Part shown: positions 20,442 to 31,664 of the stretch, piece after piece
Layout of the letters: each line of letters starts with the position of its first letter
How positions within the stretch are numbered: position 1 is the stretch's first letter
Source: Bursaphelenchus xylophilus
Taxonomy: Eukaryota; Nematoda; Chromadorea; Rhabditida; Aphelenchoididae
Assembly: GCA_904066235.2 (NCBI GenBank)
Contig: CAJFCV020000005.1
Span: 10,411,501-10,475,500 of the forward strand
Length of the DNA: 64,000 nucleotides
Direction: 5' to 3'
Position numbers and translations under genes: made by a program
Notes under the pieces: model-generated
Told to the model about the DNA's origin: nothing
Seen by the model: the letters and a program-made list of their open reading frames with translations, nothing else
Database searches by the model: none

Positions 20442-23400
20442 ATGATCCACGAACGAGCGCGCGACTTGGAGGTGGCGCTGAATCTCACCGACGCCGAGGA
20501 GGAGTTGCCCGAGCCCGACCGCTTATGGATCGTGATTGTGGGCGCCGCCTTCTCGCTGGTCATGGGCTTCGGATGGGGCGCGAACGGGCTGGCCAACGCG
20601 TTCGCGACGGCCGTGGGCTCGGGCGTGCTGAGCTCGAAGCAGGCGAAAGTTGCGGCTGTCGCGTTCCAGGTCATGGCCTATCTTTATATCGGTGAGTTTG
20701 AGGGGGAATTTGTCGTGGTTATGGAGGTATTACATATCAGTCTATCGGGAAAATAACGAGCATTCTGTCAAACCAAAAATCGAATCGCTGCCGAGAAAAT
20801 GAATTGTGTCGCGACAAAATCAAATTGCTTTAAACTTCAGCGACGCAAAGCAACAGAGTGCTCATTATTTTCCCGACAGGCTGATAGGCAGATGATACTG
20901 CGCTTTTTCAAAAGTTTTACTATTAGGCGTAGAAGTATGATCGTGCCGTTTTCCGGCCCATAATTTCAATCAAAACAAAAAATTTTTACACTAAACCTTA
21001 TCCAATTTTATATTCTATTATTAATTCCGAGGGGTTTGCATAATTTGGCCAACTTTCAAGTCCATCAAAGAAAATTTTTGGCTTTTTTGAAGCCATCTAA
21101 ATATCAACCCAATTTTCGGCATCGTTGTATTCAACGAAGCGCTGCTGCCACAGATCGTGTTCCATCGGTCGAAACCAGTGATAATCTGAAAGTGCTGCGT
21201 CCGGAGAGTGTCGCGGGTGGGGTAAAACGTCCGAACTCGACGGTTCTAGGGTGCCCTTGACCAGTTTTTCAACATGGGGTTTGGCGTCATCATGCAGCAA
21301 AATAAAAATTGGTCATACCGACCGCTTTTACCATATCTCTTGGTGGAGTTGCATCAAGTCTTGTTGACAACGGATGCCAGTAACTGTTTTGTCGGGTTTC
21401 AAGACCTCATAGAAAAGAAGATCTTGTTTTTGTCATCATATACAGAGCAACACTTCCTCCCCGGTAATGTTGGACTGTGCGGTCGCTCGTGTTTCGGGTT
21501 GTCAAAATCGATCCATTGTTCTTCTCTGGTCACTAGACAATGCAAAAATGACTTCCTTTCTGTATGTCCATCAAAATCTTGTATGTTGTCTATGTTGAGT
21601 TAGGTCAATCCATATGACACTTCTCTCTGGATCCTTCCCAATTGTTCCAAACTGAGTGAAGCTCCTTTATGCAAGACGTGCAACATCACAGCTAGCTTTT
21701 CTTGCGCACCGGCATCGTGTTGTTTGCAATAATCTCCATATTCAAATTTCTTATATGGGTTGGAAAATCACGGGATTTGAAACGATGAACCCTTTTCCGA
21801 CGGAATTTTTTTTACAGAGCACAACCACAGTAAACTTCTGTAAGCGTTCCATGCGTCGACGGCGCTTTTGCTCTCTTATCGAGGAAAATTTCCCGCAAAT
21901 GGCATTTTTCCGGGACGAAAGTTGGCCATCTTTGAAGCTTTATAAAACCCGCTATTCTAAACCTAACCACACGAAGCATATATCGATAGACAGCGTTTTC
22001 AACGTTCTTTCAGGCGATACCAACAGATGCACCAAAACTTTAACTCTACCTGTAAAAAAGGCGCAACTAAAAAAACGGCACGGTCATACTTCTACGCCTA
22101 ATATATTACAGTAGCGGACCTGATCCAGTGGCAAAAAATGTGTCATTTTGCATCCGGGAAGAATCAAAAATGTGGCAGAATGCTTCCATTTCCAAGTAAA
22201 AAACAACATCGTTTTGGATGACGCGCCTTTTCCCTCACAAAAATAGCGGGCGCGCTTTTGAAATCGGAGTTTTTTACTTGGAGAGGGAAGCATTTTGCCA
22301 CATTTTTGATACTTGCCGGATGCAAAATGGCACGTTTTTTGCCATTAGATCAGGTCACCCACTGTAGACGCCTCTTTTTTTAGTCACCAGCTCCAACCAC
22401 ATTGAGTTCCACAACCCTCTGAACACAGTCTACCACACCCACTCGGAGTCCTCGCTGATTATCGCCCAATTATCGTTCATTATCGCCGCCGCAACATGGG
22501 TGTTGTGGACAAGTTTCATGGGGATTCCCATCTCCAGTAGTCATTGTATGGCTGGAAGTGCCATGGGATTTGTGATCGTGATCAAAGGATTTGACGCACT
22601 TCACTGGGTTGTGTTGGAAAAAACACGTGAGTTTTGCACTTTTTAAAGAGCTTTGTCATATGAACATAATACAAATTTTTTCCAAAATGTAAACAAGAAA
22701 CTTTGTCGGTCTATAGGGAAAATAATGAACACAATATCGCTGGGTCGAGCGTGTCACTTTAGTAAAAAGAAATTTGATTTTTTCACGGCGCGACTCCTTT
22801 TTTTGATGCGATTTTCGATACGATAGGATGCTCAATATTTTCCCGACAGAGTATGCAGAGTAATAAAACCAGAGAGGTCGGAGAGGAAGACCCTTTTCGG
22901 GCCTGTCTTTGTCAGCTTACCATACATATCAAAAATGAATTTTTTTTGTGGAAACGTTACCCTCTACAGCAAAAATAGGCATGAAAGTTTTCATGCGGAA
23001 AAAGTGTCTCATTTTCCGGCTTAAGAATCCAACTCGTTTCGGCAACGTACGAGCTCTGAGATTCGCATTTTTCCTGGAAACTTTCATTCTAACAGGGAAA
23101 GTACTCCAAGTGCGACGCTCAGATTTTCTTTAAATTTTGCATACGCGTCGGGAATAGACTAAATATCAATTCCTGAAAGTTTTAGCTCGCGCTTTGCGGG
23201 CGCCGCCGAGATATCGAACGATCTTTGCCGCCGAGAGAGCACGCAAAACTCGGAGAGCGGTCATATAGAAAAACGCTTTTTGGCCATAAATTTGGCAGTT
23301 TCGTACGGAAAAATTTAATTTTTTGTAGAAACATTATCCTTTACGGTAGAAATAGGCATGAAACTTTTCGAGCCAAAATTCGGCAAAAAGTCCTAAATTT

Positions 23401-25400
23401 TGGACTTTTTTCGATCTAAAAATCTCGGTTGTTTCTGCAAAGCGCGAGCTAGAATTCTCGCATATATCATAGAAAAAATTATTCAAAATTTTTACCAAGT
23501 TTCATCAAAATCTGAGCTTCTCATTTGGATTACCTCCCCTATAACTTGTTTTAGTGCTTTCCTTCCTGTTTACCCCAATAATATCCGGAGCTTTGGCGCT
23601 TACTATCTGCTACTTGATCCACCTTACAACTACGAAAAAAGAGTTTTCAAACAAGAGACTTACAAGGACAGTATCAGTGATTTTTTTGCTTTCTTCGGCG
23701 TTGTCGACGTATGGATTATTGCATGGAATGTCCTCGGATTTGGGGATTACCCCGCTTCCGTTGCACTATTCGTTATGCGCTAGCCTAACCGTGGGGCTGA
23801 TCATATTTTTGCTGGTCTTGTTTTTCATTGAACCCATGCTTCAGGCGCAAGTTGAACGTAAGTTTTCACAATTTTGTTAAACTATCAGTCTGTAGGGAAA
23901 ATAGTGTGGGTTTGTCGCAGTAAAATTCCTTGCCTCGTTGCAGTCGCGTACCAAATCTATAGCCGCGGCTAGCCGTCGCAAAGCGCTGGGCGACCCCAAG
24001 GCACGAAGAATCCACACTATTTTTCCCACAAAGTTAAAGTCGGTATGTAACGTCGTGAATACTTCAGATAATGTCCAGAAAAGAGCTCTGGAACATGGAA
24101 TGGAGAGGGACGAGAAGTCTTTCCGAGTCAATCGATTCAAAGTCAAGAAGAGTAAGTCACTTTTGCTTATATTAGGTTTGATCGGAAAGTTCGTGCCATT
24201 CTAGAAGGGCTAGTATTCCGTTGTGCTGAGCTCCGAATCTGAGCTGTCTTGTCGTCGAATCTCTTTACCCTTTTATTTCAGTCAACATGCTACCAAAGAA
24301 GTTCATGATTTCATTGGACGGAGAGACTCCAATTACAAACCACATCAACCTGGAGGGTATGGATAAGATGAAGGAAAAGGCGTCTCATAAACTTCGGAAA
24401 TACATTACCTCCGACTTGACGGGCATCAACGAGATCTCGCGTTTCTCGTTTGGCGCCGCATTATACTTTGTGTGCGGCTTCATGGCATTCTTTCAGTCTG
24501 TGGAGAATATTCGGTGGGTAATCATATAAGAGATTGATATCAGTTTGTCGGAAAAATAATGATCGCTCTGTCGCATCGAAAATCGCATCGCCAAATGAAT
24601 TGTGTCGCGGAAAAATCAAATTCCTTTTCACTTTGCGACACGATCGGCGCAGCGACATTCTGCTCATTATTTTCCCGACAGACTGATATACAACATCCTT
24701 TCGAAAGTGCGACTTTTCGGACGGACTAGTAACAGTCTGTCGGGAAAATAATGTGGATTTTGCGCGCCTTGGAATCTCCCTTATCGGTTTGCGGCGGCTA
24801 GCCTCGGCTTGCGATTTGGTTCTCGACTTCGACGAGAAATTTCTCTATGACAAAATCCACATTATTTTCCCGACAGACTGTGGTCGAAAGCACAGTCTGT
24901 TCATTACGCCTTGCCATTCTAATCATCGCTGTTCAGGATCTCCGTGATGCCATTGAACATCCTCATGATGGTGTATCGAAGAGAAGCTGTGGACGAAAAA
25001 GTTCCCATCTCTCCTTTACTGGCCTCCTATGTGACGCCAGTCATTTGCCTGGGAATCTATTATATGGGCGGCTCGGTCCTGAAGACCCTTTCCAAAGACT
25101 TGGGAACATTGTCGGTAATCACGGCGTTAGCCGCTCAATTCGCCACAACTGTAATCGTCAACATGGCCTGTGACTTTGACGTCCCACATTCTATATCGTA
25201 TTGCTTGGTAAGTCGAAAATATCGGGGTGTTGTAAGCCATGTTACAGCTCCTTGCAATCCTCTTTGTCAGCGCAATCCCAAAAGAAAGTAGGACCAATTG
25301 GAAAGCGTTGAGAAACATCGTACTTGTTTGGTTGGCGACAATACCAACGTTGATTGCATTTGTTGCATTATTGAGCTTATTTTTCACACTAATCCTATAA
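20442..25400 (+). CDS. Divergent PiT-family paralogue with degraded signature motifs (PiT3)
   Basis: Seven exons with matching phases: 20442-20691, 22384-22626, 23555-23857, 24068-24151, 24282-24513, 24937-25207, 25248-25400; 511 residues. The overall PiT layout is clear: two hydrophobic halves around a hydrophilic loop, and PISSSHCMAGS in the first half. The first signature, however, reads GANG (residues 46-49) instead of GAND, the second is replaced by SVENIR (366-371) followed by ISVMPL, and the second TTHS motif is replaced by VPHSISYC. These Asp/Asn and TTHS residues are held to be needed for sodium and phosphate transport, so it is probably not a normal symporter. The frame is open over seven exons, which argues against a simple pseudogene. 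Introns contain family A, B and C elements. Exon 1 is markedly GC-rich compared with later exons. Confidence 0.85.
20737..20884. mobile_element. MITE family B in PiT3 intron 1
   Basis: TA-flanked, ends TCAGTCTATCGGGAAAATAA and complement; interior TGAATTGTGTCGCGACAAAA typical of the main family B type. Confidence 0.85.
22109..22364. mobile_element. MITE family A, copy 4
   Basis: TA-flanked palindrome (22107-22108, 22365-22366) ending 19 bp before the exon 2 acceptor of PiT3. Confidence 0.85.
22704..22853. mobile_element. MITE family B, eroded copy
   Basis: Left GTCTATAGGGAAAATAATGA and right TTTTCCCGACAGA ends; termini mutated. In PiT3 intron 2. Confidence 0.65.
23093..23540. mobile_element. 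Family C element, eroded copy
   Basis: Begins CAGGGAAAGTACTCCAAGTG after TAA and shares the AGTTTTAGCTCGCGCTTTGC and GGCATGAAACTTTTCG blocks with the 449-bp copies. The right end is eroded and runs almost to the exon 3 acceptor of PiT3. Confidence 0.7.
23886..24035. mobile_element. MITE family B, GTGGATTT subtype
   Basis: Left CAGTCTGTAGGGAAAATAGT and right ACTATTTTTCCCACA; the interior lacks the GAGCACTCTGTCGC block and belongs to a second subtype of family B. PiT3 intron 3. Confidence 0.65.
24540..24686. mobile_element. MITE family B in PiT3 intron 5
   Basis: TA-flanked (24538-24539, 24687-24688), main subtype, ends TCAGTTTGTCGGAAAAATAA and GACTGA. Confidence 0.85.
24733..24880. mobile_element. 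MITE family B, GTGGATTT subtype, in PiT3 intron 5
   Basis: Ends CAGTCTGTCGGGAAAATAAT and complement; lies 46 bp after the previous copy, so two subtypes entered the same intron. Confidence 0.8.
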
Positions 25401-26518
25401 CCCACCTTGCATTGTGGAAGCATTCTTTAACAATACATGTATTTATTATTATTTTTTTCTCAATTAAATGGAAATAAAGTCTGTTTTATTACAAGGGCTG
25501 TGTGCAAATTGCAATGCTCGGTCGAAATTTATTTTCTGACGGAGACCTAAATCTCTCCGCAAGAGTCCATCCGAACCCTTCAAATTTATTATATATATAG
25601 TCCAAAGTTAAAAGTTGACAAAAAGGAGGAGGCAACAGAGAAAGGCAGAAATTCTTACAAAGGCAGAAATTGCGCAATGTTATGTCAGATTGCGCAACTT
25701 CTAACTTTGTACTAACAGGGGAAGTACTTCAAGTGTGACGCTCAGATTTTCTTTAAATTTTGCACACACATCGGGTATGGACTAAATATCAATTCCTGAA
25801 AGTTTTAGCTCGCGCTTTGCGGGCGCCGCCGAGATATTGAACGATTTTTGCCGCCGAGAGAGCACGCTCAACGTGGAGAGCGGTCAGAGAGAAAACCGCT
25901 TTTTGGCCATAACTTTGGCAGTTTCGTGCGGAAAAATTTGATTTTTTGTAGAAACATTATTCTTTACAGTTGAAATAGGCATGAAACTTTTCGTGCCGAA
26001 ATTCGGCAAAAAGTCCCAAATTTTCGCCGACTTTCGATCTAAAAATCTCGGTTGTTTCTGCAAAGCGCGAGCTAGGATTCCCGCATATATCTTAGAAAAA
26101 ATTATTCTAAATTTATGCCAAGTTTCATCAAAATCTGAGCGTCACACTTCAAGTACTTCCCTTGTAAATTTGCAAGGTTCGGATGGACCCTTGCGGAGAG
26201 ATTTAGAAGTCCCGAGCCATATGTGTATCTAGATGATTCTGTAGGGAAAATAATGTAGACTGGTCGCAGCAAAATCTCTCGTCTCTTCGACGTCGTGCAT
26301 CAAATGATGGACCTTGGTACCCAGCGCAAGATCAGCAGAATCAAATCACTACATGTGCTCGTTCATAAAATATGAAAACTTGCAATACCATCCATAGACC
26401 GTGTCATATAATTTAATCGCTTTTTTACGAGTCTCTCTTTCTAATGTAAATTCGCCCGTGTCATAATCACCGTATAAGTTGGCCAGACAGTCTGCAGAAT
26501 TGTTCTGTGGCCTCAAGC
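25401..26518. other. Intergenic region PiT3 to galectin-like 1
   Basis: PiT3 poly(A) signal AATAAA at 25473-25478, a full family C element at 25716-26164 and a partial family B left end at about 26235-26300. The last 180 bp before the next start codon is presumably its promoter. Confidence 0.55.
25716..26164. mobile_element. Family C element, full-length 449-bp copy 1
   Basis: Flanked by TAA (25713-25715, 26165-26167); ends CAGGGGAAGTACTTCAAGTG and complement. About 99 percent identical to the copy at 57607-58055 by eye, the few differences seen being transitions, so transposition was recent. Confidence 0.85.
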
Positions 26519-27749
26519 ATGAAGGCCATAATCCTATTGTCGACGTTGTCGCTCGCCGTGGCCGACATTCCATCGCCGGGCATCACGAAACACTGCCGTT
26601 GTATGCAGGATGGCGAGTCATTCCACGTGAAGGGCGTGAGCCCCAACAACAAACCCGACTTTGTGATCCATTTGCTGAAGGACGCGGGAGACTTTCATCA
26701 CGGCAAGTGGGGACAACGAGAGGGCTATGAGGCGCCGTTCCACTTCCACGTCTGGTTTCATCACCCCTTCCTGAAGCCGCACATGGACTACGCGTTGGGA
26801 AGGCATGCCAAATGGGATCGGGTGGATGTGAAGCCGTTGCTGGTGCGGCACAATCAACCGTTCTACTTCAGGATTGAAAAGGCTGGAATGGCATTCAAGG
26901 TGTTCTTGAATGGAAGGCAGATCTATCATTTCAAGTAGGTTTCAAGACGACAGATTGACTTCTTGAGTCATCAAAAACTTCTTTATCAGTTTGTCGGGAA
27001 AATAATGTGCATTTTTCATCGTTGCGACGGCCGGGGATTTTGTGCGCCACTGCTAAACAAATCCCCGAGCGAGGCATCTTGCAACAAAAAAATCCACATT
27101 ATTTTCCCGACAGACCGATAAAACTGCTACAAGCATCTGACATGCACTTTGCATATAGCCCTCAAATCGGATGCTTCAAAAGCCTCAAAAAAAAATTCAA
27201 AAATTATAAAATCGGCGGCTTATTCAACCTATATTACGTTGACTTCCACTTCGTATATTTACAAACAAAATTATATCAGCCTGTCGTGGAAATAAGTGGA
27301 TTTGTCGCCCCTTAGAATCTCCCATCATCACTTCGCAACAGCTTGAGGAGACTGGTGATTTGGTCTGCGATGAGGCGAGAAATTTTTTGCTGCGGCAAAT
27401 CCACATTATTTTCCCGACAGACGGACATCTCCCAATAGCTAAAGAGAAAATATTATACTGCCGTTTCAGCTCAAACCGCGCTGGCGGCTGCATCAACGCC
27501 GCCTACGTTACCTGGACCAATATTCATGAACAGTTCTTTGATCGCAACAACTGCCCAAGGCCCCAACCACCAAGACCGCAGCCAAGGCCCCAGCCAAGGC
27601 CTCAACCACGGCCGGCTCCAGCGCATAGGCCGGCGCCAGCTCCGCGTCCACCAGCTCCGAAAATAACACGTCCGCTCCCAAGGCCAACATTGGATCCAGG
27701 GCGTCTGCCGGTTGTAGTTATCGATCCGATTTCGCAGGACGACTGTTGA
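26519..27749 (+). CDS. Secreted galectin-like protein with Pro-rich tail, paralogue 1
   Basis: Two exons, 26519-26934 and 27470-27749, in phase, 231 residues. A signal peptide (MKAIILLSTLSLAVA) precedes a CxC pair (Cys26, Cys28) and a beta-rich domain. Trp64 in WGQREGYEAPF, followed by the F.FHVWF strand and the late FKVFLNGRQ strand, resembles a galectin carbohydrate-recognition domain (WG.E....PF..G..F...V..NG). Not all sugar-contact residues are evident, so ligand binding is unproven. Exon 2 encodes GGCINAAYVTWTNI, a cysteine, and then a tail of PRPQP/PAP repeats ending DDC. Its tandem neighbour at 28632 has the same architecture with Trp at the same position. Start ATG 26519 is chosen because it directly opens the signal peptide. 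The intron holds two family B MITEs. Confidence 0.75.
26986..27118. mobile_element. MITE family B, GTGGATTT-like subtype
   Basis: TA-flanked, in the intron of galectin-like 1; ends TCAGTTTGTCGGGAAAATAA and complement. Confidence 0.8.
27276..27425. mobile_element. MITE family B, GTGGATTT subtype
   Basis: Second copy in the same intron; left TCAGCCTGTCGTGGAAATAA, right ATTATTTTCCCGACAGAC, about 45 bp before the exon 2 acceptor. Confidence 0.78.
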
Positions 27750-28631
27750 AGATTTTTTGAAGATCTACGGGCTGAAAAAAAACGATTTTTAAGGGTATAT
27801 AGCCGCTTTTTGTTTCCCCTGCTGTAATAAATTATCTCAATTTTGAAGTCAAGGAGATTGCCAGCCGTGTATCGGGCAACTTATTATGAGCAGTGATTTT
27901 CTATTTTCCTAAATTTTAGGGTGCCATCTTTGCCATCGCCATTATCAGCTGGTTTTCCGGCTGTGGAGCGCTTACTGTCATCGACATCAGTTTCCAGTGG
28001 ATTTTTCAGCATTTTTCATGTTGAGAAAGTAAAGTATATCACGGCAAAATCATGTTGGTTTTTACTTCAGCGACGCGACTGGCACAGCGACATTTTGCTC
28101 ATTATTTTCCCGACAGACTGATAATTACAATATTCTATACAAACGTCACCCTGTTCGATGTCAAATTCAGAAAATATTACTTTGTCAAAAAAAAGTTTTT
28201 TCGACTACTCTCATTTTAATGGCCTCTTGATAAACTATACATGTAGTCGATGAATACTCAGGCCTCCCTGAAGAATTTGCGCTGTAATTTTTAGCAACTC
28301 ATCAGTCTGCCGGGAAAATCGTTTCTTGAAAAAGTGGGCCGCTATATTTCGACCACACCGTGCAAAGTTAAAAATTCACAAACAGCAAAAGCCATGCTGT
28401 TTGTGAAAGTGCGTAAAAAACGCTGTATGAACCCGCGGTGTTCATCCGTTTAGAAACCTATTAACCCTAGGATGGTCCTCCTACCACACCCGCCATTATT
28501 CAAATCGCCCGCCCAGCGGACACATTGTTATGGTCGATCTGTGAAAGGAATTCCATAATATTTTATGGGTTTACGTGTTCGTATATAAAACATGTCCCCT
28601 ATATTATTCAGAGACTTTTGTAACGGGGACA
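27750..28631. other. Intergenic region between the two galectin-like genes
   Basis: Contains a right half of a family B MITE (28036-28120) and a degenerate left end near 28305 (CAGTCTGCCGGGAAAATC). A family-D-like fragment with AGCATGGCTTTTGCTGTTTG-type inverted pieces lies at 28340-28430. The final 100 bp before 28632 should include the promoter. Confidence 0.5.
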
Positions 28632-30118
28632 ATGATGCGGGCGTTGCTCGTTTCAGCGCTGTGCCTGGCCACGGCGTGGGCCAACTACGATGGGCCGAGG
28701 ATCTACAGATTTTGCGGCTGTATGAAGGAGGGCGAGGCGTTCCATGTGAAAGGCCGGAGTCGCATGGACCAAAAGGACTTTGTCATTCAACTCAACAACA
28801 ATGTCGACAACAACTATCAATGGGGCAACCGGGAGAGATATGAGGTGCCCTTCCACATCCACATGTGGTTTGTTCATCCACAGGTCCGCGGACTGATGCA
28901 CCACTACGAGATTGCGTATGGGCCGGGGATGGCGCGTAAGGGTTGGGATCATGTCGAGAACATGCCGTTGAACATTGCTCGGAATCAGGATTATCATTAC
29001 GAGATAAGGAAAGTGAATGGTGGATTCACTGTGGCGTTGAATGGAAGGGTCTTTAGGAACTTCAGGTATGATTTTGGAAGCTTTTAAAAATTGAGGTTAG
29101 TATCATCTTTTTGGGAAAATAAAGAGCATGCCGTCGCACCAAAAAACGACCGCCAAGGCGAGACATTTTGTCGCGACAAATCCATATTATTTTCCTCTAA
29201 CTCTTTGGGCTAAAAAGTCTTGACACATCTGCATCATGCGAAGACATTGCCGCAATCTGTCGCCTCTCCGCAAACGACAACTAAGCAAATGTACCGTTCG
29301 TGAATAAATGCAAATGCACCCCACGAACGGTGCTTTTTTTGCTGCGGAAGCACGATGCAAATACATATAAACGCTTTTTGATACACCTAGTCCAACTCGA
29401 AAGCCGTTAGTTCGGAGTGAGAGGTTGAAAATAATGAGCACAATGTCGCTGCACTGGTCATGTCGCTGACGTCCGGTTACAGTGTTTATATTTTCTGAAA
29501 GCCAACTTTTTACTCTACAGTCATGCCCAATTTCAGTCTTCTAGCGCAAACGGCTAGCGAGATATGGAGAGGAAAAGCAAGCGTACTCGGAATAAAACTT
29601 GAAAAAGTCGCGGAGATCGATTGTGTCTCAAAAGGACAGAATGCCGTGCGTCGCTGACGTGAAAAGCAATTTGAGTTTCTCGCGACGCAATTAATTTTCT
29701 CGTTGGCGCTGCGATTTTTGTTGCGACAAAGTGCTCACTATTTTCCCGACAGACTAATACTTGCCACTTGCGCCAATTTTGACTCTGATTCATTGCTTTT
29801 GAAATTTTCAGAAGCCCCCGGAACGGCTGTACCAATGGCGCATATGTGACCTTCACGAACATCCAAGACGCCTGGAAGGACAATGACCAAGGCTGCACCC
29901 AGCCAAGGCCTGCTGCTCCACGGCCCGCTCCACGGCCCGCTGCGCCAGCCACAAGAAGGCCGGCGCCACAGCCGCAGAAGGCGCCAGTCGTCAAGAACAC
30001 GCCGCAGCCGGTGCACAAACCAACGCCTGCGAAACAAACACCTGCAACTCTGCCACCAATTCCTCTTCCTCATGGCCCTGTTATTATCCCGCAAGTCAGT
30101 GGAGATGAGGACTGTTAA
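28632..30118 (+). CDS. Secreted galectin-like protein with Pro-rich tail, paralogue 2
   Basis: Two exons, 28632-29065 and 29812-30118, in phase, 246 residues. Signal peptide (MRALLVSALCLATAWA), CGC pair at 28-30, then the galectin-like domain with Trp64 in WGNRERYEVPF, the FHIHMWF strand and the late FTVALNGRVF strand. Exon 2 encodes NGCTNGAYVTFTNI, GC, then a tail of PRPAPRP/PAPQP repeats ending DEDC. Intron position and phase are the same as in paralogue 1, so this is a tandem duplicate. Cysteines at both ends of the domain suggest disulphides in an extracellular protein. Two consecutive ATG codons (28632, 28635) leave the start uncertain by one residue. A Pro/Ala tail on a single secreted galectin-like domain is an unusual layout. 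Confidence 0.75.
29420..29757. mobile_element. MITE family B remnants in galectin-like 2 intron
   Basis: A left-end fragment (GAAAATAATGAGCACAATGT, 29428 on) and a right end (TCACTATTTTCCCGACAGAC, to 29757) bracket other AT-rich DNA, so the element was split or fused with another insertion. Confidence 0.6.
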
Positions 30119-31664
30119 TGATGAAGAGAAGGAGACGAAAGGTGGACATGAACTCTTGCCGTAGTTTGCTGTAACTAAATTTATTTTGCCGCTGTCGAAT
30201 TGCTTGTCAAGTAAAATTTCCTTTGCCATCATGTGTGAATGTGGACTTGAATTTGCTGTGTTATCAGGCTGTCGGAAAAATCATGACCACCCTGTTGAAA
30301 ATCGCTTCGCCGCAGGGAAAATGTATCGTGTCGCGACAAAATCGAATTGCTTTTTTTTTTTTTGAAAGACGATATTACACGTCTATTATATGCATAGTTG
30401 TGTGAATGTCGGCAGCTTGTTTCATGTCAGCGGTCAAAACAATTTTATGACTCAACTGATCAGCAACTACAATGACAATTTTTACACCTACTTGGATGAA
30501 AACAACGAGGGCTTCACTCCGACAAAAGCTTTTGAGGACTCACAAGGGCGATCAACGATTAAAACGGCCAAGGTGTTCCATAAAATCACAAAAGGCGACC
30601 AATTTTTCAACCCGTCACTCATCTACCCGTTACACTTGTTTTCAGTACCTCTACGCCTTTTCAAAAACGTTTCTTCCGTGTACTTTTGCCACTTAATGCA
30701 CTGTCCAATGCCTGTCGCTAGCGCAAAACTTGCAACGTCACAGTTGAAAGACCTTGAGTCGCAGCGACTTTTCAATACGTCAGACTTCTTGCCGAAAGTG
30801 CGGAAAACTTGCGGCAAAAAAGTCTGCTCCCTTTTTTGGGCCAAGAAAAAGACATACACATACAGTGGCGGACTTGATCCAGTGGCAAAAACAGTACCAT
30901 TTTGCATCCGGGAAGTATCAAAAATATGGCAAAATGCTTCCCTCTCCAAGTGAAAAAAACTTCGTTTTGAAGGGCGCGCTATTTCCTTCACAAAGAGAAC
31001 TGGCGGGCTCTTGAAATTTTGAACTTTTTTCACTTGTAGAGGTATTTTGCCACATCTTTGATGCTTCCTGGATTCAAAATGGGACGTTTTTTGCCACTGG
31101 ATCAGGTCCCTATATAGTTAGTCTAGAGAAAAGCTATATGGTTGCATTAGCCCTTCCCGGGAAGTCGCCGGACTGATTTTTGGCGTTTGTGCTGTGCGAA
31201 AAAAGTCGGGATGCTAGCGACAAAGAAAACTTTTGTTTTCACACATTGAACGTCGCTGATTTTAGTCCGGCGACTTTCAGGAAGCACAGTACATAAGAAA
31301 TTCAGATTTCGTAGAAAAATTTGCCGCACCTCCCTTGAATTATGCAATTTTTTAAACAGAAACAGAAGCCGCTGATTACATCATCTTCGTGAAAAAAAAA
31401 TGAATTATCTATTAAATTTGTGCCGCTGGTCATCATTCGTATTCCGTGCGAGAAAGTCGATAAAAGTTTGTTTGCATTTTGGTCACGAATTTACTGATAA
31501 GAGGGTACAAAAAAATATTATAATTTTGTGGAAGAAGCGCTTCAGGCGACTTTATTCTTCCTTTGTATTCGTTTTCCAATTGTTGTCGCTTTGTGATTGG
31601 TGCTGATTGTTGAGGCTTGTTGATCAGTCGTTTCGATATTTGTTTATGGTCGAGTGGACTGAAG
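30119..31664. other. Intergenic region galectin-like 2 to M1 gene
   Basis: Holds a left-half family B MITE (30264-30350), a family A MITE (30863-31110), family-D-like fragments (about 31150-31330, with GTTTGTGCTGTGCG and CATTGAACGTCGCTGA) and about 330 bp of AT-rich DNA before the M1 start codon. No coding exon recognised. Confidence 0.5.
30863..31110. mobile_element. MITE family A, copy 5
   Basis: TA-flanked, left end CAGTGGCGGACTTGATCC, right end GGATCAGGTCCC followed by TATA; right terminus shortened. Confidence 0.8.
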
